Source: Klebsiella oxytoca NBRC 105695 | Lineage (GTDB): Bacteria > Pseudomonadota > Gammaproteobacteria > Enterobacterales > Enterobacteriaceae | Length of the DNA stretch: 64,000 nt | Direction: 5' to 3' | NCBI RefSeq assembly: GCF_001598695.1 | Contig: NZ_BCZK01000001.1 | Span: 1 to 64,000 of the forward strand | Part shown: positions 29,861 through 39,236 of the stretch, piece by piece | How positions within the stretch are numbered: position 1 is the stretch's first letter | Layout of the letters: every line of letters begins with the position of its first letter | Translations under genes and position numbers: made by a program | The notes under the pieces: generated by a model | The model's input: only the letters and a program-made list of their open reading frames with translations | Databases searched by the model: none | What the model was told of the DNA's origin: nothing

Positions 29861-30788
29861 ATTAAATATTTCCTCTGAATTATTACAGGTTTCTGCGGAA
29901 GTTCAGCAGGCATTAAAGAATAACCAACCCATAGTCGCGCTGGAGTCGACTATTATTTCTCACGGAATGCCGTTTCCAGAAAATGCGCAGACCGCGCTGG
30001 AAGTCGAAGAAACGATTCGCCGTCAGGGAGCGGTGCCGGCAACAATTGCGATTATTCATGGCGTTATGAAAGTTGGCCTGAGCCGCGAAGAAATTGAATT
30101 GCTCGGTCGTGAAGGACATAACGTTACCAAAGTCAGTCGCCGTGATTTACCTTTTGTTGTCGCCGCAGGATTAAATGGCGCGACCACCGTGGCTTCTACC
30201 ATGATTATTGCCGCCATGGCCGGGATAAAAGTCTTCGCGACCGGCGGTATTGGCGGTGTGCACCGCGGAGCAGAGCATACTTTTGATATTTCCGCCGATT
30301 TACAGGAGCTGGCCAATACCAATGTTACCGTAGTTTGTGCCGGCGCAAAATCTATTCTCGACCTTGGATTAACCACCGAATATTTAGAAACGTTTGGCGT
30401 TCCGCTTATTGGCTATCAAACTTCGGCGCTCCCGGCATTTTTCTGTCGAACCAGTCCGTTTGACGTCAGTATTCGCCTGAATAGCGCTAAAGAAATCGCT
30501 AAAGCGATGGCGGTGAAATGGCAGTCGGGCCTGAACGGGGGGATGGTGGTGGCGAACCCGATACCGGAACAGTTTGCGATGCCGGAAGCGAAAATCAACG
30601 CCGCCATCGATCAGGCGGTGAAGGAAGCGGAAGAGCAGGGTGTGGTGGGTAAGGAGAGTACGCCGTTCCTGCTGGCCCGCGTAGCGGAGCTAACCGGCGG
30701 AGATAGCCTGAAATCCAATATTCAGCTGGTCTTCAATAATGCCGTGCTGGCCTGCGAGATTGCCAAAGAGTATCAGCAGATCGCCTGA
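29853..30788 (+). CDS. psuG: Pseudouridine-5'-phosphate glycosidase PsuG
   Basis: This 311-residue protein has family motifs VALESTIISHGMPFPEN, TGGIGGVHRGAEHTFD and CAGAKSILDLGLTTEYLET, the last carrying the Schiff-base lysine. It splits pseudouridine 5'-phosphate into uracil and ribose 5-phosphate. The start lies inside the end of psuK, so the two are coupled. Confidence 0.96.
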   Translation: MSELNISSELLQVSAEVQQALKNNQPIVALESTIISHGMPFPENAQTALEVEETIRRQGAVPATIAIIHGVMKVGLSREEIELLGREGHNVTKVSRRDLPFVVAAGLNGATTVASTMIIAAMAGIKVFATGGIGGVHRGAEHTFDISADLQELANTNVTVVCAGAKSILDLGLTTEYLETFGVPLIGYQTSALPAFFCRTSPFDVSIRLNSAKEIAKAMAVKWQSGLNGGMVVANPIPEQFAMPEAKINAAIDQAVKEAEEQGVVGKESTPFLLARVAELTGGDSLKSNIQLVFNNAVLACEIAKEYQQIA

Positions 30789-30884
30789 CGACAGTAGCGG
30801 GCTGTTTGCGGTTGCCCGCCCCGATATCAAATATACCGAAAGCCTGGCCTGACGCCGGGTTTTCCTCCAGGTAAGGATATCATT

Positions 30885-32135
30885 ATGGACATCATGAGAA
30901 GTCTTTTGGGGATGGTGGTATTGCTGGCCATCGCCTTTGCGCTGTCAGTAAATAAAAAACGCATCAGTATCAGAACCGTAGGGGCCGCGCTGCTGCTGCA
31001 GATCGTGATTGGCGGAGTGATGCTCTATTTCCCGCCGGGCAAGTGGCTGGTGGAACAGGCGGCGCTCGGGGTACATAAAGTCATGTCCTACAGCGACGCC
31101 GGAAGCGCGTTTATTTTTGGATCGCTTGTCGGTCCGAAAATGGATGTGCTGTTTGACGGCGCGGGTTTTATCTTCGCCTTCCGCGTGCTGCCCGCCATCA
31201 TTTTTGTCACCGCGCTGATAAGCCTGCTTTACTACCTCGGCGTGATGGGGCTGCTGATCCGGATTCTCGGCGGTATCTTCCAGAAAGCGCTGAATATCAG
31301 CAAGATTGAGTCCTTTGTCGCCGTGACCACCATCTTTCTTGGCCAAAATGAGATCCCGGCGATCGTCAAACCCTTTATCGACCGTCTCAACCGCAATGAG
31401 CTGTTTACCGCCATTTGTAGCGGGATGGCGTCGATCGCCGGGTCGATGATGATCGGCTATGCCGGCATGGGCGTACCGATCGATTATCTGCTGGCTGCTT
31501 CACTGATGGCTATTCCCGGCGGGATTCTATTTGCTCGTATGCTGAGCCCGGCAACCGAAGCCTCCCGGGTCACTTTCGATAATCTCTCCTTCACCGAGAC
31601 GCCGCCGAAAAGCATTATCGAGGCGGCAGCATCCGGGGCGATGACAGGGCTGAAAATTGCCGCCGGGGTGGCAACGGTGGTGATGGCGTTTGTGGCGATC
31701 ATCGCGTTGCTGAACGGTATTATCGGCGGCATTGGCGGCTGGTTTGGCTACGGTCACGCCACGCTGGAGGGTATTTTCGGTTTCCTGCTCGCGCCTCTGG
31801 CGTGGATTATGGGCGTTGACTGGAGCGATGCGACGCTGGCGGGAAGCCTGATTGGCCAAAAGCTGGCGATAAACGAATTCGTCGCCTACCTCAACTTTTC
31901 GCCTTATCTGCAAACCGGCGGTACCCTGGACGTGAAAACCGTTGCGATTATCTCGTTTGCGCTGTGCGGTTTCGCCAACTTTGGCTCAATAGGTGTGGTT
32001 GTCGGGGCATTTTCGGCTATTTCACCACAGCGCGCGCCGGAAATTGCTCAGCTTGGGCTGCGCGCTCTGGCGGCGGCCACGCTCTCTAACCTGATGAGCG
32101 CCACCATTGCCGGGTTCTTTATCGGTCTGGCATAA
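30885..32135 (+). CDS. psuT: Pseudouridine/nucleoside transporter PsuT (NupX, CNT family)
   Basis: This 416-residue membrane protein of the concentrative nucleoside transporter family has conserved segments AGSAFIFG, VTTIFLGQNEIPAIVKPF and GYAGMGVPIDYL, and LCGFANFGSIG near the end. Position after psuKG supports pseudouridine uptake. It begins 96 bases after psuG, so it may be on the same transcript. Confidence 0.93.
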   Translation: MDIMRSLLGMVVLLAIAFALSVNKKRISIRTVGAALLLQIVIGGVMLYFPPGKWLVEQAALGVHKVMSYSDAGSAFIFGSLVGPKMDVLFDGAGFIFAFRVLPAIIFVTALISLLYYLGVMGLLIRILGGIFQKALNISKIESFVAVTTIFLGQNEIPAIVKPFIDRLNRNELFTAICSGMASIAGSMMIGYAGMGVPIDYLLAASLMAIPGGILFARMLSPATEASRVTFDNLSFTETPPKSIIEAAASGAMTGLKIAAGVATVVMAFVAIIALLNGIIGGIGGWFGYGHATLEGIFGFLLAPLAWIMGVDWSDATLAGSLIGQKLAINEFVAYLNFSPYLQTGGTLDVKTVAIISFALCGFANFGSIGVVVGAFSAISPQRAPEIAQLGLRALAAATLSNLMSATIAGFFIGLA

Positions 32136-32143
32136 AACAGCGC

Positions 32144-32165
32144 GCGCACCGCGCCTGCGGTGCGC
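32144..32165. terminator. GC-rich hairpin between psuT and yeiI
   Basis: GCGCACCGC and GCGGTGCGC form a perfect 9-bp stem with a GCCT loop between two convergent stops. There is no clear T run on either side, so it may terminate weakly or act only as an mRNA 3' stabiliser. Confidence 0.55.
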
Positions 32166-32169
32166 GATG

Positions 32170-33258
32170 CTATAGGCTGGGAAGTAAATTGAGCGCGTTA
32201 TCAACGGATAAAGAAGGGTTGTTGATGCTGTCGCTGGCGCGGGTAATGGCGGTGCAGGCCATGGCGAAAGCGACGCTCTCTTTGAAATCGCTGCCGTCAA
32301 GATAGCTATAAAGCAGCCCGGCCATCAGCGCATCGTCGGCGCCAAAGCTGTCTATCGTGGTATGGCCCGGTAGCTTCATCTGAAAACGTTCACCGCCGGC
32401 TTCGCTACAGAAAACGGAATCGTCTTCCGAGCAAATTACCACGCGCCGCGTTCCCCTTTCGTGCAGCCAGGCTAACGCGCGATCGCGATCGGCCTCGTTT
32501 TCAATGGGTTCTCCCCAGAGGATCTGCAGTTCGCGCAGCGTCGGCTTGAGGGTATGGATCTTTCCCAGCCACGGGCGAATGCGGTGCGCTTTAAACTCCG
32601 ACACGGTATCAACAAATACCGGAATAGCGTTGGCCAGCGTAAATACCCACTCCAGCAACGGCTCCGTTAAATTACAATCGACCAGGATGACGCCGGCATG
32701 GGTCAGCAGATCCCGATATTGATTCAGCAGCTGCGGGGTGAGCGACTGTAAGATATGCGTATCGTTAATCGCCAGCACCGTCTCTTCCTGCGGATTGGCG
32801 ATGGAGAGATAGGTGGCGGTATTGTGACCGTGCAGGCGGATACAGCTTTGCACGTTAACCCCGGCTTGTCGGGTCTGCTCAAGCAACGTTTCGCCGTAAA
32901 AGTCGCTGCCGACGGCGGAAATCAGATGCACATCGCGGCCCAGCAGCGCCAGATTATGCGCGATGTTCCGCGCCACTCCGCCGGCGGAGCACTGGATATT
33001 GCCCGGGTTGGAGACCGGTTGGGGATAATGAATATCGGCAATGCCGCGGATATCCATATTCACCGCGCCCAGCGAGACGCAATACTCCTGCTCGGTAAGG
33101 ATGTAGCCTTTGCCCTTGATAGCCCCCTTACGCGTGAGGTCCATAATATGCGCGGCTACGCGGGAGCGGCTAATCTGCAGAATATCGGCAATCTCATGTT
33201 GCTGAATCAGCGGATTGCGCCGCAAAATTTTGAGGATCTGCTTTTCCCTGTCGTTCAT
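32170..33258 (-). CDS. yeiI: HTH-fused PfkB-family sugar kinase YeiI (PsuK paralogue)
   Basis: This 362-residue protein has an N-terminal winged helix (residues 1-55: EKQILKILRRNPLIQQ, EIADILQISRSRVAAHI). A PfkB domain from residue 60 aligns along its length with PsuK (AGGVARNIAHNLALLG, SDFYGETLLEQTRQAGV, IHTLKP). The catalytic motif reads DSFGADDALMAG where kinases have GAGD, so one anion-hole glycine is replaced by Asp. It lies one base after nfo and converges on psuT. It may be a kinase, or a sensor-regulator of the psu operon. Confidence 0.9.
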   Translation of the reverse strand: MNDREKQILKILRRNPLIQQHEIADILQISRSRVAAHIMDLTRKGAIKGKGYILTEQEYCVSLGAVNMDIRGIADIHYPQPVSNPGNIQCSAGGVARNIAHNLALLGRDVHLISAVGSDFYGETLLEQTRQAGVNVQSCIRLHGHNTATYLSIANPQEETVLAINDTHILQSLTPQLLNQYRDLLTHAGVILVDCNLTEPLLEWVFTLANAIPVFVDTVSEFKAHRIRPWLGKIHTLKPTLRELQILWGEPIENEADRDRALAWLHERGTRRVVICSEDDSVFCSEAGGERFQMKLPGHTTIDSFGADDALMAGLLYSYLDGSDFKESVAFAMACTAITRASDSINNPSLSVDNALNLLPSL

Positions 33259-33259
33259 A

Positions 33260-34117
33260 TCAGACCACGGCCTCTTCCGTCTGCTGCGCCCGCAGCCAGG
33301 CGATCTCTTCCGCCCAGATATCAGGATTGATCGTTTCCAGGATCAGCGGGATACCGTCAAAGCGGCTATCCTGCATTATCCAGCGGAAGGCATCGTGGCC
33401 GATATTGCCTTCACCCAGGCTGTGGTGGCGGTCAACGCGGCTGCCGAACGTGCTTTTCGCATCGTTCAGATGCATACCGCGCAGATACTGAAAACCGACA
33501 ATCCGTTCAAAATCAGCGAAGGTTTTTTCACACTCTTCGGCGCTACGCAGGTCGTAGCCGGCGGCGAAGGCGTGGCAGGTATCAATGCACACGCCGACGC
33601 GCGATTTATCTTCCACGCCATCGATGATGGCTGCCAGATGTTCAAACTTAAACCCCAGGTTACTGCCCTGGCCGGCGGTGTTTTCAATGACCGCCGTCAC
33701 GCCTTCGGTTTTGGCCAGCGCGATGTTAATGGACTCGGCAATGCGCGCCAGGCATTCGTCTTCTGGAATTTGCTGCAGATGACTACCCGGATGAAAATTG
33801 AGCAGCGTCAGGCCGAGCTGCTGGCAGCGGGAGAGTTCATCAATAAAGGCATCGCGGGATTTTTCCAGCGCGTCCGCAACCGGATGGCCGAGGTTAATCA
33901 GATAGCTGTCGTGCGGCAGAATTTGTCCCGGGCCGAAATGATGCTTCTCGCAGGCGGCTTTAAATTCAGCAATGGTGTCGTCGCTCAAAGGCGCGGCGCG
34001 CCACTGGCGCTGGTTTTTGGTGAAGAGGGCAAATGCGGTCGCGCCGATTTCGGCTGCGCGAATGGCGGCATTGGCTACGCCGCCGGAGGCGCTGACGTGC
34101 GCTCCAATGTATTTCAT
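33260..34117 (-). CDS. nfo: Endonuclease IV
   Basis: This 285-residue AP endonuclease of the Nfo/APN1 family has the expected length. Metal-ligand motifs are present: GAHVSASGG at the start, [52 protein letters not shown] core and LETINP. It incises abasic sites and oxidised 3' ends. In E. coli it is a SoxS target. yeiI follows after a single base, suggesting cotranscription. Confidence 0.97.
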   Translation of the reverse strand: MKYIGAHVSASGGVANAAIRAAEIGATAFALFTKNQRQWRAAPLSDDTIAEFKAACEKHHFGPGQILPHDSYLINLGHPVADALEKSRDAFIDELSRCQQLGLTLLNFHPGSHLQQIPEDECLARIAESINIALAKTEGVTAVIENTAGQGSNLGFKFEHLAAIIDGVEDKSRVGVCIDTCHAFAAGYDLRSAEECEKTFADFERIVGFQYLRGMHLNDAKSTFGSRVDRHHSLGEGNIGHDAFRWIMQDSRFDGIPLILETINPDIWAEEIAWLRAQQTEEAVV

Positions 34118-34213
34118 AAAAAAACTCCAGTTAAGCCGCTGGGGGGAGGGTAATGATAGCGGCTTAGCCGGAGAGTTACATCATCCTTAATACAACCTGA
34201 GTATTGAGGAGGC

Positions 34214-35263
34214 TCAGGCCATCAGACTGTGGATAGCAAGGTTAATCGCGCCGCCGCCGACAATCAGCCAGACAAAGAGCATCAGCGCCATCAGCAGCGG
34301 TTTAGCGCCGGCTTTTTTCAGCGCGCTGACGTGGGTGGTCAGGCCGAGGGCAGCCATCGCCATCGCCAGCAGCACGGTATCCAGGGTCACCAGCATATCA
34401 ACTACCGCTTTCGGCAGCAGGTGGAAGGAGTTAAATACCGCCACCAGAATAAACAGGATCGCAAACCACGGAATGGTGATTTTGCTTTTCTCGCCGCCGT
34501 TTGCCGGGGCTAATTGCTTCACGCGAGCGGCAAGGAACAGCAGGAACGGAGCCAGCATCATCACGCGCAGCATTTTTGCAATCACCGCCGCGTTTTCCGC
34601 ATCCGGACTTACGGCGTGGCCGGCGGCGACAACCTGGGCAACCTCATGCATCGTCGAACCCATATAGATGCCGTAGGCCTCCGGCGTAAACCAGTGCGCC
34701 AGGAAAGGATAAACTGCCGGGTACAGGAAGATAGCAATGGTACCGAAAATCACCACCGTGGCCACGGCGACCGTCACTTTGCTGGCTTCCGCTTTGACGA
34801 CCGGTTCCGTCGCCAGGACCGCTGCCGCGCCGCAAATGCTGCTACCGGCGCCAATCAGCCAACTGGTATGTTTATCGAGGCCGAAAACCTTTTGCCCAAG
34901 AAAACAGGCGATAAAAAAGGTGCTGGAAAGCGTCAGCACATCAATCACGATACCGCTGACGCCAACGTCGGCAATCTGAGCGAACGTCAGGCGAAAGCCG
35001 TATAGAATGATGCCGAGGCGCAGTAGGTGCTGTTTGGCAAAGAGTACGCCGCCGTCGCAGGGCTGCCAGATTTTCGGGTAAACCGTGTTACCGATGACCA
35101 TGCCGAACAAAATGGCCAACGTAAGGGCGCTGAAGCCCGCGCCAGCGATTGCCGGAAAACTACCGGCCCACAGCGCTGCGCCGGTGAGCAGGGCGGTCAG
35201 CGCCAGTCCAGGTGCAAAGTGCCGCAATGGGCGATGTTTAGTCGGTAAAGTGAGTGCTGTCAT
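34214..35263 (-). CDS. yeiH: Conserved membrane protein YeiH (UPF0324)
   Basis: This 349-residue protein has about ten hydrophobic helices. Conserved family motifs include NTVYPKIWQPCDGGVLFAKQ-like sequence, GAGSSICGAAAVLA and GSTMHEVAQVVAAGHA. The function is unproven. It is divergent from the LysR gene yeiE, an arrangement typical of a regulator and its target; a sulfur compound has been proposed as substrate because YeiE senses sulfite. Confidence 0.92.
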   Translation of the reverse strand: MTALTLPTKHRPLRHFAPGLALTALLTGAALWAGSFPAIAGAGFSALTLAILFGMVIGNTVYPKIWQPCDGGVLFAKQHLLRLGIILYGFRLTFAQIADVGVSGIVIDVLTLSSTFFIACFLGQKVFGLDKHTSWLIGAGSSICGAAAVLATEPVVKAEASKVTVAVATVVIFGTIAIFLYPAVYPFLAHWFTPEAYGIYMGSTMHEVAQVVAAGHAVSPDAENAAVIAKMLRVMMLAPFLLFLAARVKQLAPANGGEKSKITIPWFAILFILVAVFNSFHLLPKAVVDMLVTLDTVLLAMAMAALGLTTHVSALKKAGAKPLLMALMLFVWLIVGGGAINLAIHSLMA

Positions 35264-35435
35264 AACCTTCTCCTTTGTCTGGGAAAAGCATACGACGCGC
35301 TGGTTTAAATATAAAATTGATTATATATTTATAATTAATCGTAATAAGTGGTAAACGAGCGGTTTCGCGGTGTGAGCACGATGTGTATAAGCCTTAGCCG
35401 CGAATGCCGGGTCGTCTATAAAGGCAGGAAAAATC

Positions 35436-36308
35436 ATGCATATCACGCTACGGCAGCTGGAAGTTTTTGCTGAAGTTCTGAAAAGCGGGTCGACGACCCA
35501 GGCCTCGCAAATGCTGGCGCTGTCGCAGTCGGCGGTCAGCGCCGCGCTGACCGATCTTGAAGGGCAGTTGGGAGTGCAGCTGTTTGACCGCGTCGGGAAA
35601 AGGCTGGTGGTCAACGAACACGGCAGGCTGCTCTATCCGCGGGCGCTGGCGCTACTGGAGCGGGCGCTGGAGATAGAGCAGCTGTTTCGCGGCGACAACG
35701 GCGCGATTCGCGTCTACGCCAGCAGCACCATCGGCAACTATATCTTGCCGGAGATCATTGCGCGCTATCGACGCGACCTGCCGGATTTACCGCTGGAGCT
35801 GAGCGTGGGCAATAGCCAGGACGTGATCAACGCGGTGGCCGATCTGCGGGTGGATATCGGGTTGATTGAAGGTCCCTGCCACGCGGCGGATATTATCGCC
35901 GAACCCTGGCTGGAAGATGAACTGGTGGTCTTTGCCGCGCCGGATTCACCGCTGCTGGAAGGGGAGGTGACGCTGCAACGGCTGGCGGAGGCGCCGTGGA
36001 TTCTACGCGAGCACGGCTCCGGGACCCGGGAAATTGTCGACTATTTATTATTATCGCATCTACCGGCATTTCATCTTGGAATGGAACTGGGTAATTCGGA
36101 AGCCATCAAGCACGCGGTGCGCCATGGTCTGGGCATTAGCTGCCTGTCGCGACGCGTGGTTGCGGAGCAGCTTGAAGTGGGATCGCTGGTGGCGCTGAAG
36201 ATTCCACTGCCGCGCTTAACCCGCACCCTGTGGCGTATTCATCACCGCCAGAAGCATATTTCCAAGGCATTACAGCGTTTCCTGAGCTATTGCGAGATCG
36301 CAACCTGA
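35436..36308 (+). CDS. yeiE: LysR-type transcriptional regulator YeiE
   Basis: This 290-residue protein has an N-terminal helix-turn-helix ([29 protein letters not shown] region, residues 3-60) and a substrate-binding effector domain ([15 protein letters not shown]). It is divergent from yeiH across 172 AT-rich bases, the likely site of its operator. E. coli YeiE responds to sulfite. Its 3' end overlaps the end of the convergent small membrane-protein gene by 22 bases. Confidence 0.94.
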   Translation: MHITLRQLEVFAEVLKSGSTTQASQMLALSQSAVSAALTDLEGQLGVQLFDRVGKRLVVNEHGRLLYPRALALLERALEIEQLFRGDNGAIRVYASSTIGNYILPEIIARYRRDLPDLPLELSVGNSQDVINAVADLRVDIGLIEGPCHAADIIAEPWLEDELVVFAAPDSPLLEGEVTLQRLAEAPWILREHGSGTREIVDYLLLSHLPAFHLGMELGNSEAIKHAVRHGLGISCLSRRVVAEQLEVGSLVALKIPLPRLTRTLWRIHHRQKHISKALQRFLSYCEIAT

Positions 36309-36775
36309 TACGCGAGGTTTTGCACCGGCGCCAGCCCGTGTTGAACGCAAATATCCGCTGTTTTCGCGTAATACCATGTTCCCCATGGATAAGGTTCCCA
36401 GCAGCGAATATAGCGGTCAGGGCTAAAAAGGGTGAAATGTAAAACCAGAATCAGCGTATTTGCGGTGAGCAGCAATAGCGGCGTCAGGTAAAGGCAAGAC
36501 CTGACGATGGGGGTTGCAAAAGGTAGCGGCGCAGCCTGGGGGAAAAAGAGTTTTTTATTTCCCTCTATGCTCAATATCAGCAGCGCAGGCCCCAGGCAGA
36601 CAAAGTTTGCTTTTAAAATATTCTGCGAACAGAAATCCGGCGCCCGTGGCAGCCTGAGTAGCGTGAAATAGTCGCCTGCCAGGTAAAGAGAGCACAAAGC
36701 AAGCAGAGGGCAAATCAGCGAAACGCCGACCCAGACCGGCCAGTCATACTGAGGCGGCGGTTGCACTTTGCGCAT
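36287..36775 (-). CDS. Small membrane protein, DUF1240-like (distal of a pair)
   Basis: This 162-residue protein has about four hydrophobic segments (near 14-34, 52-68, 88-112 and further). The tail has the spaced pattern Tyr-x2-Cys ... Tyr-Tyr-Ala-Lys ... Cys ([23 protein letters not shown]) that I associate with DUF1240 proteins. ATG 36775 overlaps the upstream stop as ATGA, so translation is coupled; a TTG at 36778 is less likely. The function is unknown. I recall no counterpart at this site in E. coli. Confidence 0.65.
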   Translation of the reverse strand: MRKVQPPPQYDWPVWVGVSLICPLLALCSLYLAGDYFTLLRLPRAPDFCSQNILKANFVCLGPALLILSIEGNKKLFFPQAAPLPFATPIVRSCLYLTPLLLLTANTLILVLHFTLFSPDRYIRCWEPYPWGTWYYAKTADICVQHGLAPVQNLAYQVAISQ

Positions 36776-37257
36776 CAATTGCTCCCTCGCTCATCCGGCG
36801 ATGGCCTGATAATGGTGTAGCCAAAATGCTGGCACCAGCGGCTATTCCTGACGTACATATACGTGGCCCCATGGCCGCCTTTGCTGATACACACGCCAAA
36901 CTGTGGGCTTTTATAGTGCTCAATAGTGACGTATTGCAGGACATAAAGGCTGACAGACCACACCGGCCCCATCGCAATAAAGAACAAAAACAGGAGCGTG
37001 GCGTAGCGCTCGCCAGGCGTACCGCTGGCGGTGCAGGCGGCAATCAGCGCCATCAGCAGTGCCAGACCGAGGAAGAGGATGCCGGAGAAGAGCGAGTCGG
37101 CGCTGTCGACAATATAATCCGGACGGAAGTACCACTCTTCAATAATCTTGATGCTTTGATAGAAGCCAATGATAAAAAGAATGAAGCAAAAGCAAGCTGC
37201 GTAGACTCCCTCAGCGAGCGACATGGTGCGGCGTTTGCGCTTGTTCTTGCGTTTCAT
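36775..37257 (-). CDS. Small membrane protein, DUF1240-like (proximal of a pair)
   Basis: This 160-residue protein begins with a basic stretch (MKRKNKRKRRTMS) and has about three or four membrane helices. Its C-terminus carries the same Cys/Tyr/Cys layout as its neighbour (FGVCISKGGHGATYMYVRNSRWC), so the two are probably diverged paralogues. ATG 37257 is preferred because AAGGA lies seven bases upstream. It is divergent from lysP. The role is unknown. Confidence 0.65.
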   Translation of the reverse strand: MKRKNKRKRRTMSLAEGVYAACFCFILFIIGFYQSIKIIEEWYFRPDYIVDSADSLFSGILFLGLALLMALIAACTASGTPGERYATLLFLFFIAMGPVWSVSLYVLQYVTIEHYKSPQFGVCISKGGHGATYMYVRNSRWCQHFGYTIIRPSPDERGSN

Positions 37258-37462
37258 CGTCGGTTCCTTCCGTGGAATTTCGCGGAAGTTTGCCCGATAT
37301 CCCTCTGGTTTGTGCATTTATTTGTGCTAATGGCGGATTTGTTCTTTACTAATAATCGGCAGTCGATCATGAAGCTCTCTTATAACTTTGCATTTGTATC
37401 GGATGGATCACAGACTCTCTGCTACAATCTCGCCTCGTTTTTTGGATGGATAGCATTTTCAC

Positions 37463-38932
37463 ATGGTTTCGGATACTAAAACCACAGAAGCGCCCGGTTT
37501 ACGTCGTGAACTGAAGGCGCGCCACTTGACCATGATCGCTATTGGCGGTTCCATAGGTACAGGTCTTTTTGTTGCCTCTGGCGCAACGATTTCTCAGGCA
37601 GGCCCTGGCGGGGCGCTGCTCTCCTATATTCTCATCGGCCTGATGGTTTATTTCCTGATGACCAGCCTCGGCGAGCTGGCGGCGTTTATGCCGGTCTCCG
37701 GCTCTTTTGCTACCTATGGGCAAAATTACGTCGAGGAAGGTTTTGGCTTCGCGCTGGGCTGGAACTACTGGTACAACTGGGCGGTGACCATCGCCGTTGA
37801 CCTCGTTGCCGCTCAGCTGGTGATGACCTACTGGTTCCCGGACGCGCCCGGCTGGATCTGGAGCGCGCTGTTCCTCGGGATCATGTTCCTGCTGAACTGG
37901 ATTTCGGTAAAAGGCTTTGGCGAGGCGGAATACTGGTTTTCGCTGATCAAAGTCGCCACCGTCATTATCTTCATTATTGTCGGCGTGATGATGATCTTCG
38001 GCATCTTCAAAGGCGCACAGCCTGCGGGCTGGAGCAACTGGGTTGTCGACGATGCGCCGTTCGCGGGCGGCTTTGCGGCGATGATTGGCGTGGCGATGAT
38101 TGTCGGCTTCTCATTTCAGGGAACCGAGCTTATCGGCATCGCGGCCGGCGAATCGGAAAACCCGGAGAAGAACATCCCGCGCGCGGTGCGTCAGGTGTTC
38201 TGGCGTATCCTGCTGTTCTATGTGTTCGCCATCCTGATCATCAGTCTGATTATTCCTTATACCGACCCGAGCCTGCTGCGTAACGACGTGAAAGATATTT
38301 CCGTCAGTCCGTTTACGCTGGTATTCCAGCACGCAGGGCTGTTGTCGGCGGCGGCGATTATGAACGCGGTTATTCTGACTGCGGTATTGTCGGCGGGTAA
38401 CTCCGGGATGTACGCGTCCACCCGCATGCTCTATACCCTGGCCTGCGATGGCAAAGCGCCGCGTATTTTCTCTAAGCTGTCAAAAGGCGGCGTGCCGCGT
38501 AATGCGCTGTATGCCACCACGGTGATTGCTGCGCTGTGCTTCCTGAGCTCAATGTTCGGTAACCAGACCGTTTACCTGTGGCTGCTGAACACCTCGGGGA
38601 TGACTGGCTTTATTGCCTGGCTGGGGATTGCCATCAGCCACTATCGCTTCCGTCGCGGCTACGTTATGCAGGGGAACGATCTGAATAACCTGCCGTACCG
38701 TTCAGGCTTCTTCCCGCTGGGGCCGATCTTCGCGTTCGTCCTGTGTCTTATCATTACCCTGGGGCAGAACTACGAAGCGTTCCTCAAAGACACCATCGAC
38801 TGGGGCGGCGTTGCGGCAACCTATATCGGCATTCCACTGTTCCTGGTCATCTGGTTTGGCTACAAGCTGGCAAAAGGAACGCGCTTTGTGCGCTACAGTG
38901 AAATGAAGTTCCCGGATCGCTTCAAAGGCTAA
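37463..38932 (+). CDS. lysP: Lysine-specific permease LysP
   Basis: This 489-residue protein of the amino acid-polyamine-organocation family has 12 helices, the motif GGSIGTGLFVASGATI near residue 28, and GFSFQGTELIGIAAGESENPEKNIPRA-type core. It imports lysine by proton symport and, in E. coli, also senses lysine for CadC. A TACAAT box lies about 40 bases upstream. A terminator follows. Confidence 0.96.
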   Translation: MVSDTKTTEAPGLRRELKARHLTMIAIGGSIGTGLFVASGATISQAGPGGALLSYILIGLMVYFLMTSLGELAAFMPVSGSFATYGQNYVEEGFGFALGWNYWYNWAVTIAVDLVAAQLVMTYWFPDAPGWIWSALFLGIMFLLNWISVKGFGEAEYWFSLIKVATVIIFIIVGVMMIFGIFKGAQPAGWSNWVVDDAPFAGGFAAMIGVAMIVGFSFQGTELIGIAAGESENPEKNIPRAVRQVFWRILLFYVFAILIISLIIPYTDPSLLRNDVKDISVSPFTLVFQHAGLLSAAAIMNAVILTAVLSAGNSGMYASTRMLYTLACDGKAPRIFSKLSKGGVPRNALYATTVIAALCFLSSMFGNQTVYLWLLNTSGMTGFIAWLGIAISHYRFRRGYVMQGNDLNNLPYRSGFFPLGPIFAFVLCLIITLGQNYEAFLKDTIDWGGVAATYIGIPLFLVIWFGYKLAKGTRFVRYSEMKFPDRFKG

Positions 38933-38954
38933 GGTTAGCTTGCTCGGTCAGATA

Positions 38955-38977
38955 AAACCCTCTCAACGAGAGGGTTT
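38955..38977 (+). terminator. Terminator after lysP
   Basis: AAACCCTCT and AGAGGGTTT form a 9-bp stem with a CAACG loop, followed by a T run. Confidence 0.9.
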
Positions 38978-39027
38978 TTTTATGTCTCCAGTTCTTACAA
39001 ATTGATACAGATCTCCATAATTGTATT

Positions 39028-39046
39028 GATAATTGTAATCATTATC
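39028..39046. promoter_or_regulatory. Fur box upstream of cirA
   Basis: GATAATTGTAATCATTATC matches the 19-bp Fur consensus at 17 positions, and further GATAAT-like units flank it. It lies about 190 bases upstream of the cirA start. It implies iron repression of cirA. The remainder of the lysP-cirA gap shows no other clear site. Confidence 0.85.
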
Positions 39047-39236
39047 TTTATCATTTTCGCCAAATTCAGGATGAAGCCAATCCCCGTATCTTGCAGACAC
39101 TCAAACTGACAAGGGGCGACCAGCCACATCTACTGTAAAAAATTGCGCGCACGCCGCCGTTAGAGCGGTATGCCGACAGTACCTGTGAGCAGCACCTTTT
39201 TTGTTTGTTTTGTTGTACACCTCATGGAGATATGGA

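Noticed and set aside
33215..34153. 312-codon plus-strand frame opposite nfo
   Set aside because: The minus-strand product is a complete endonuclease IV. The plus frame is its shadow.
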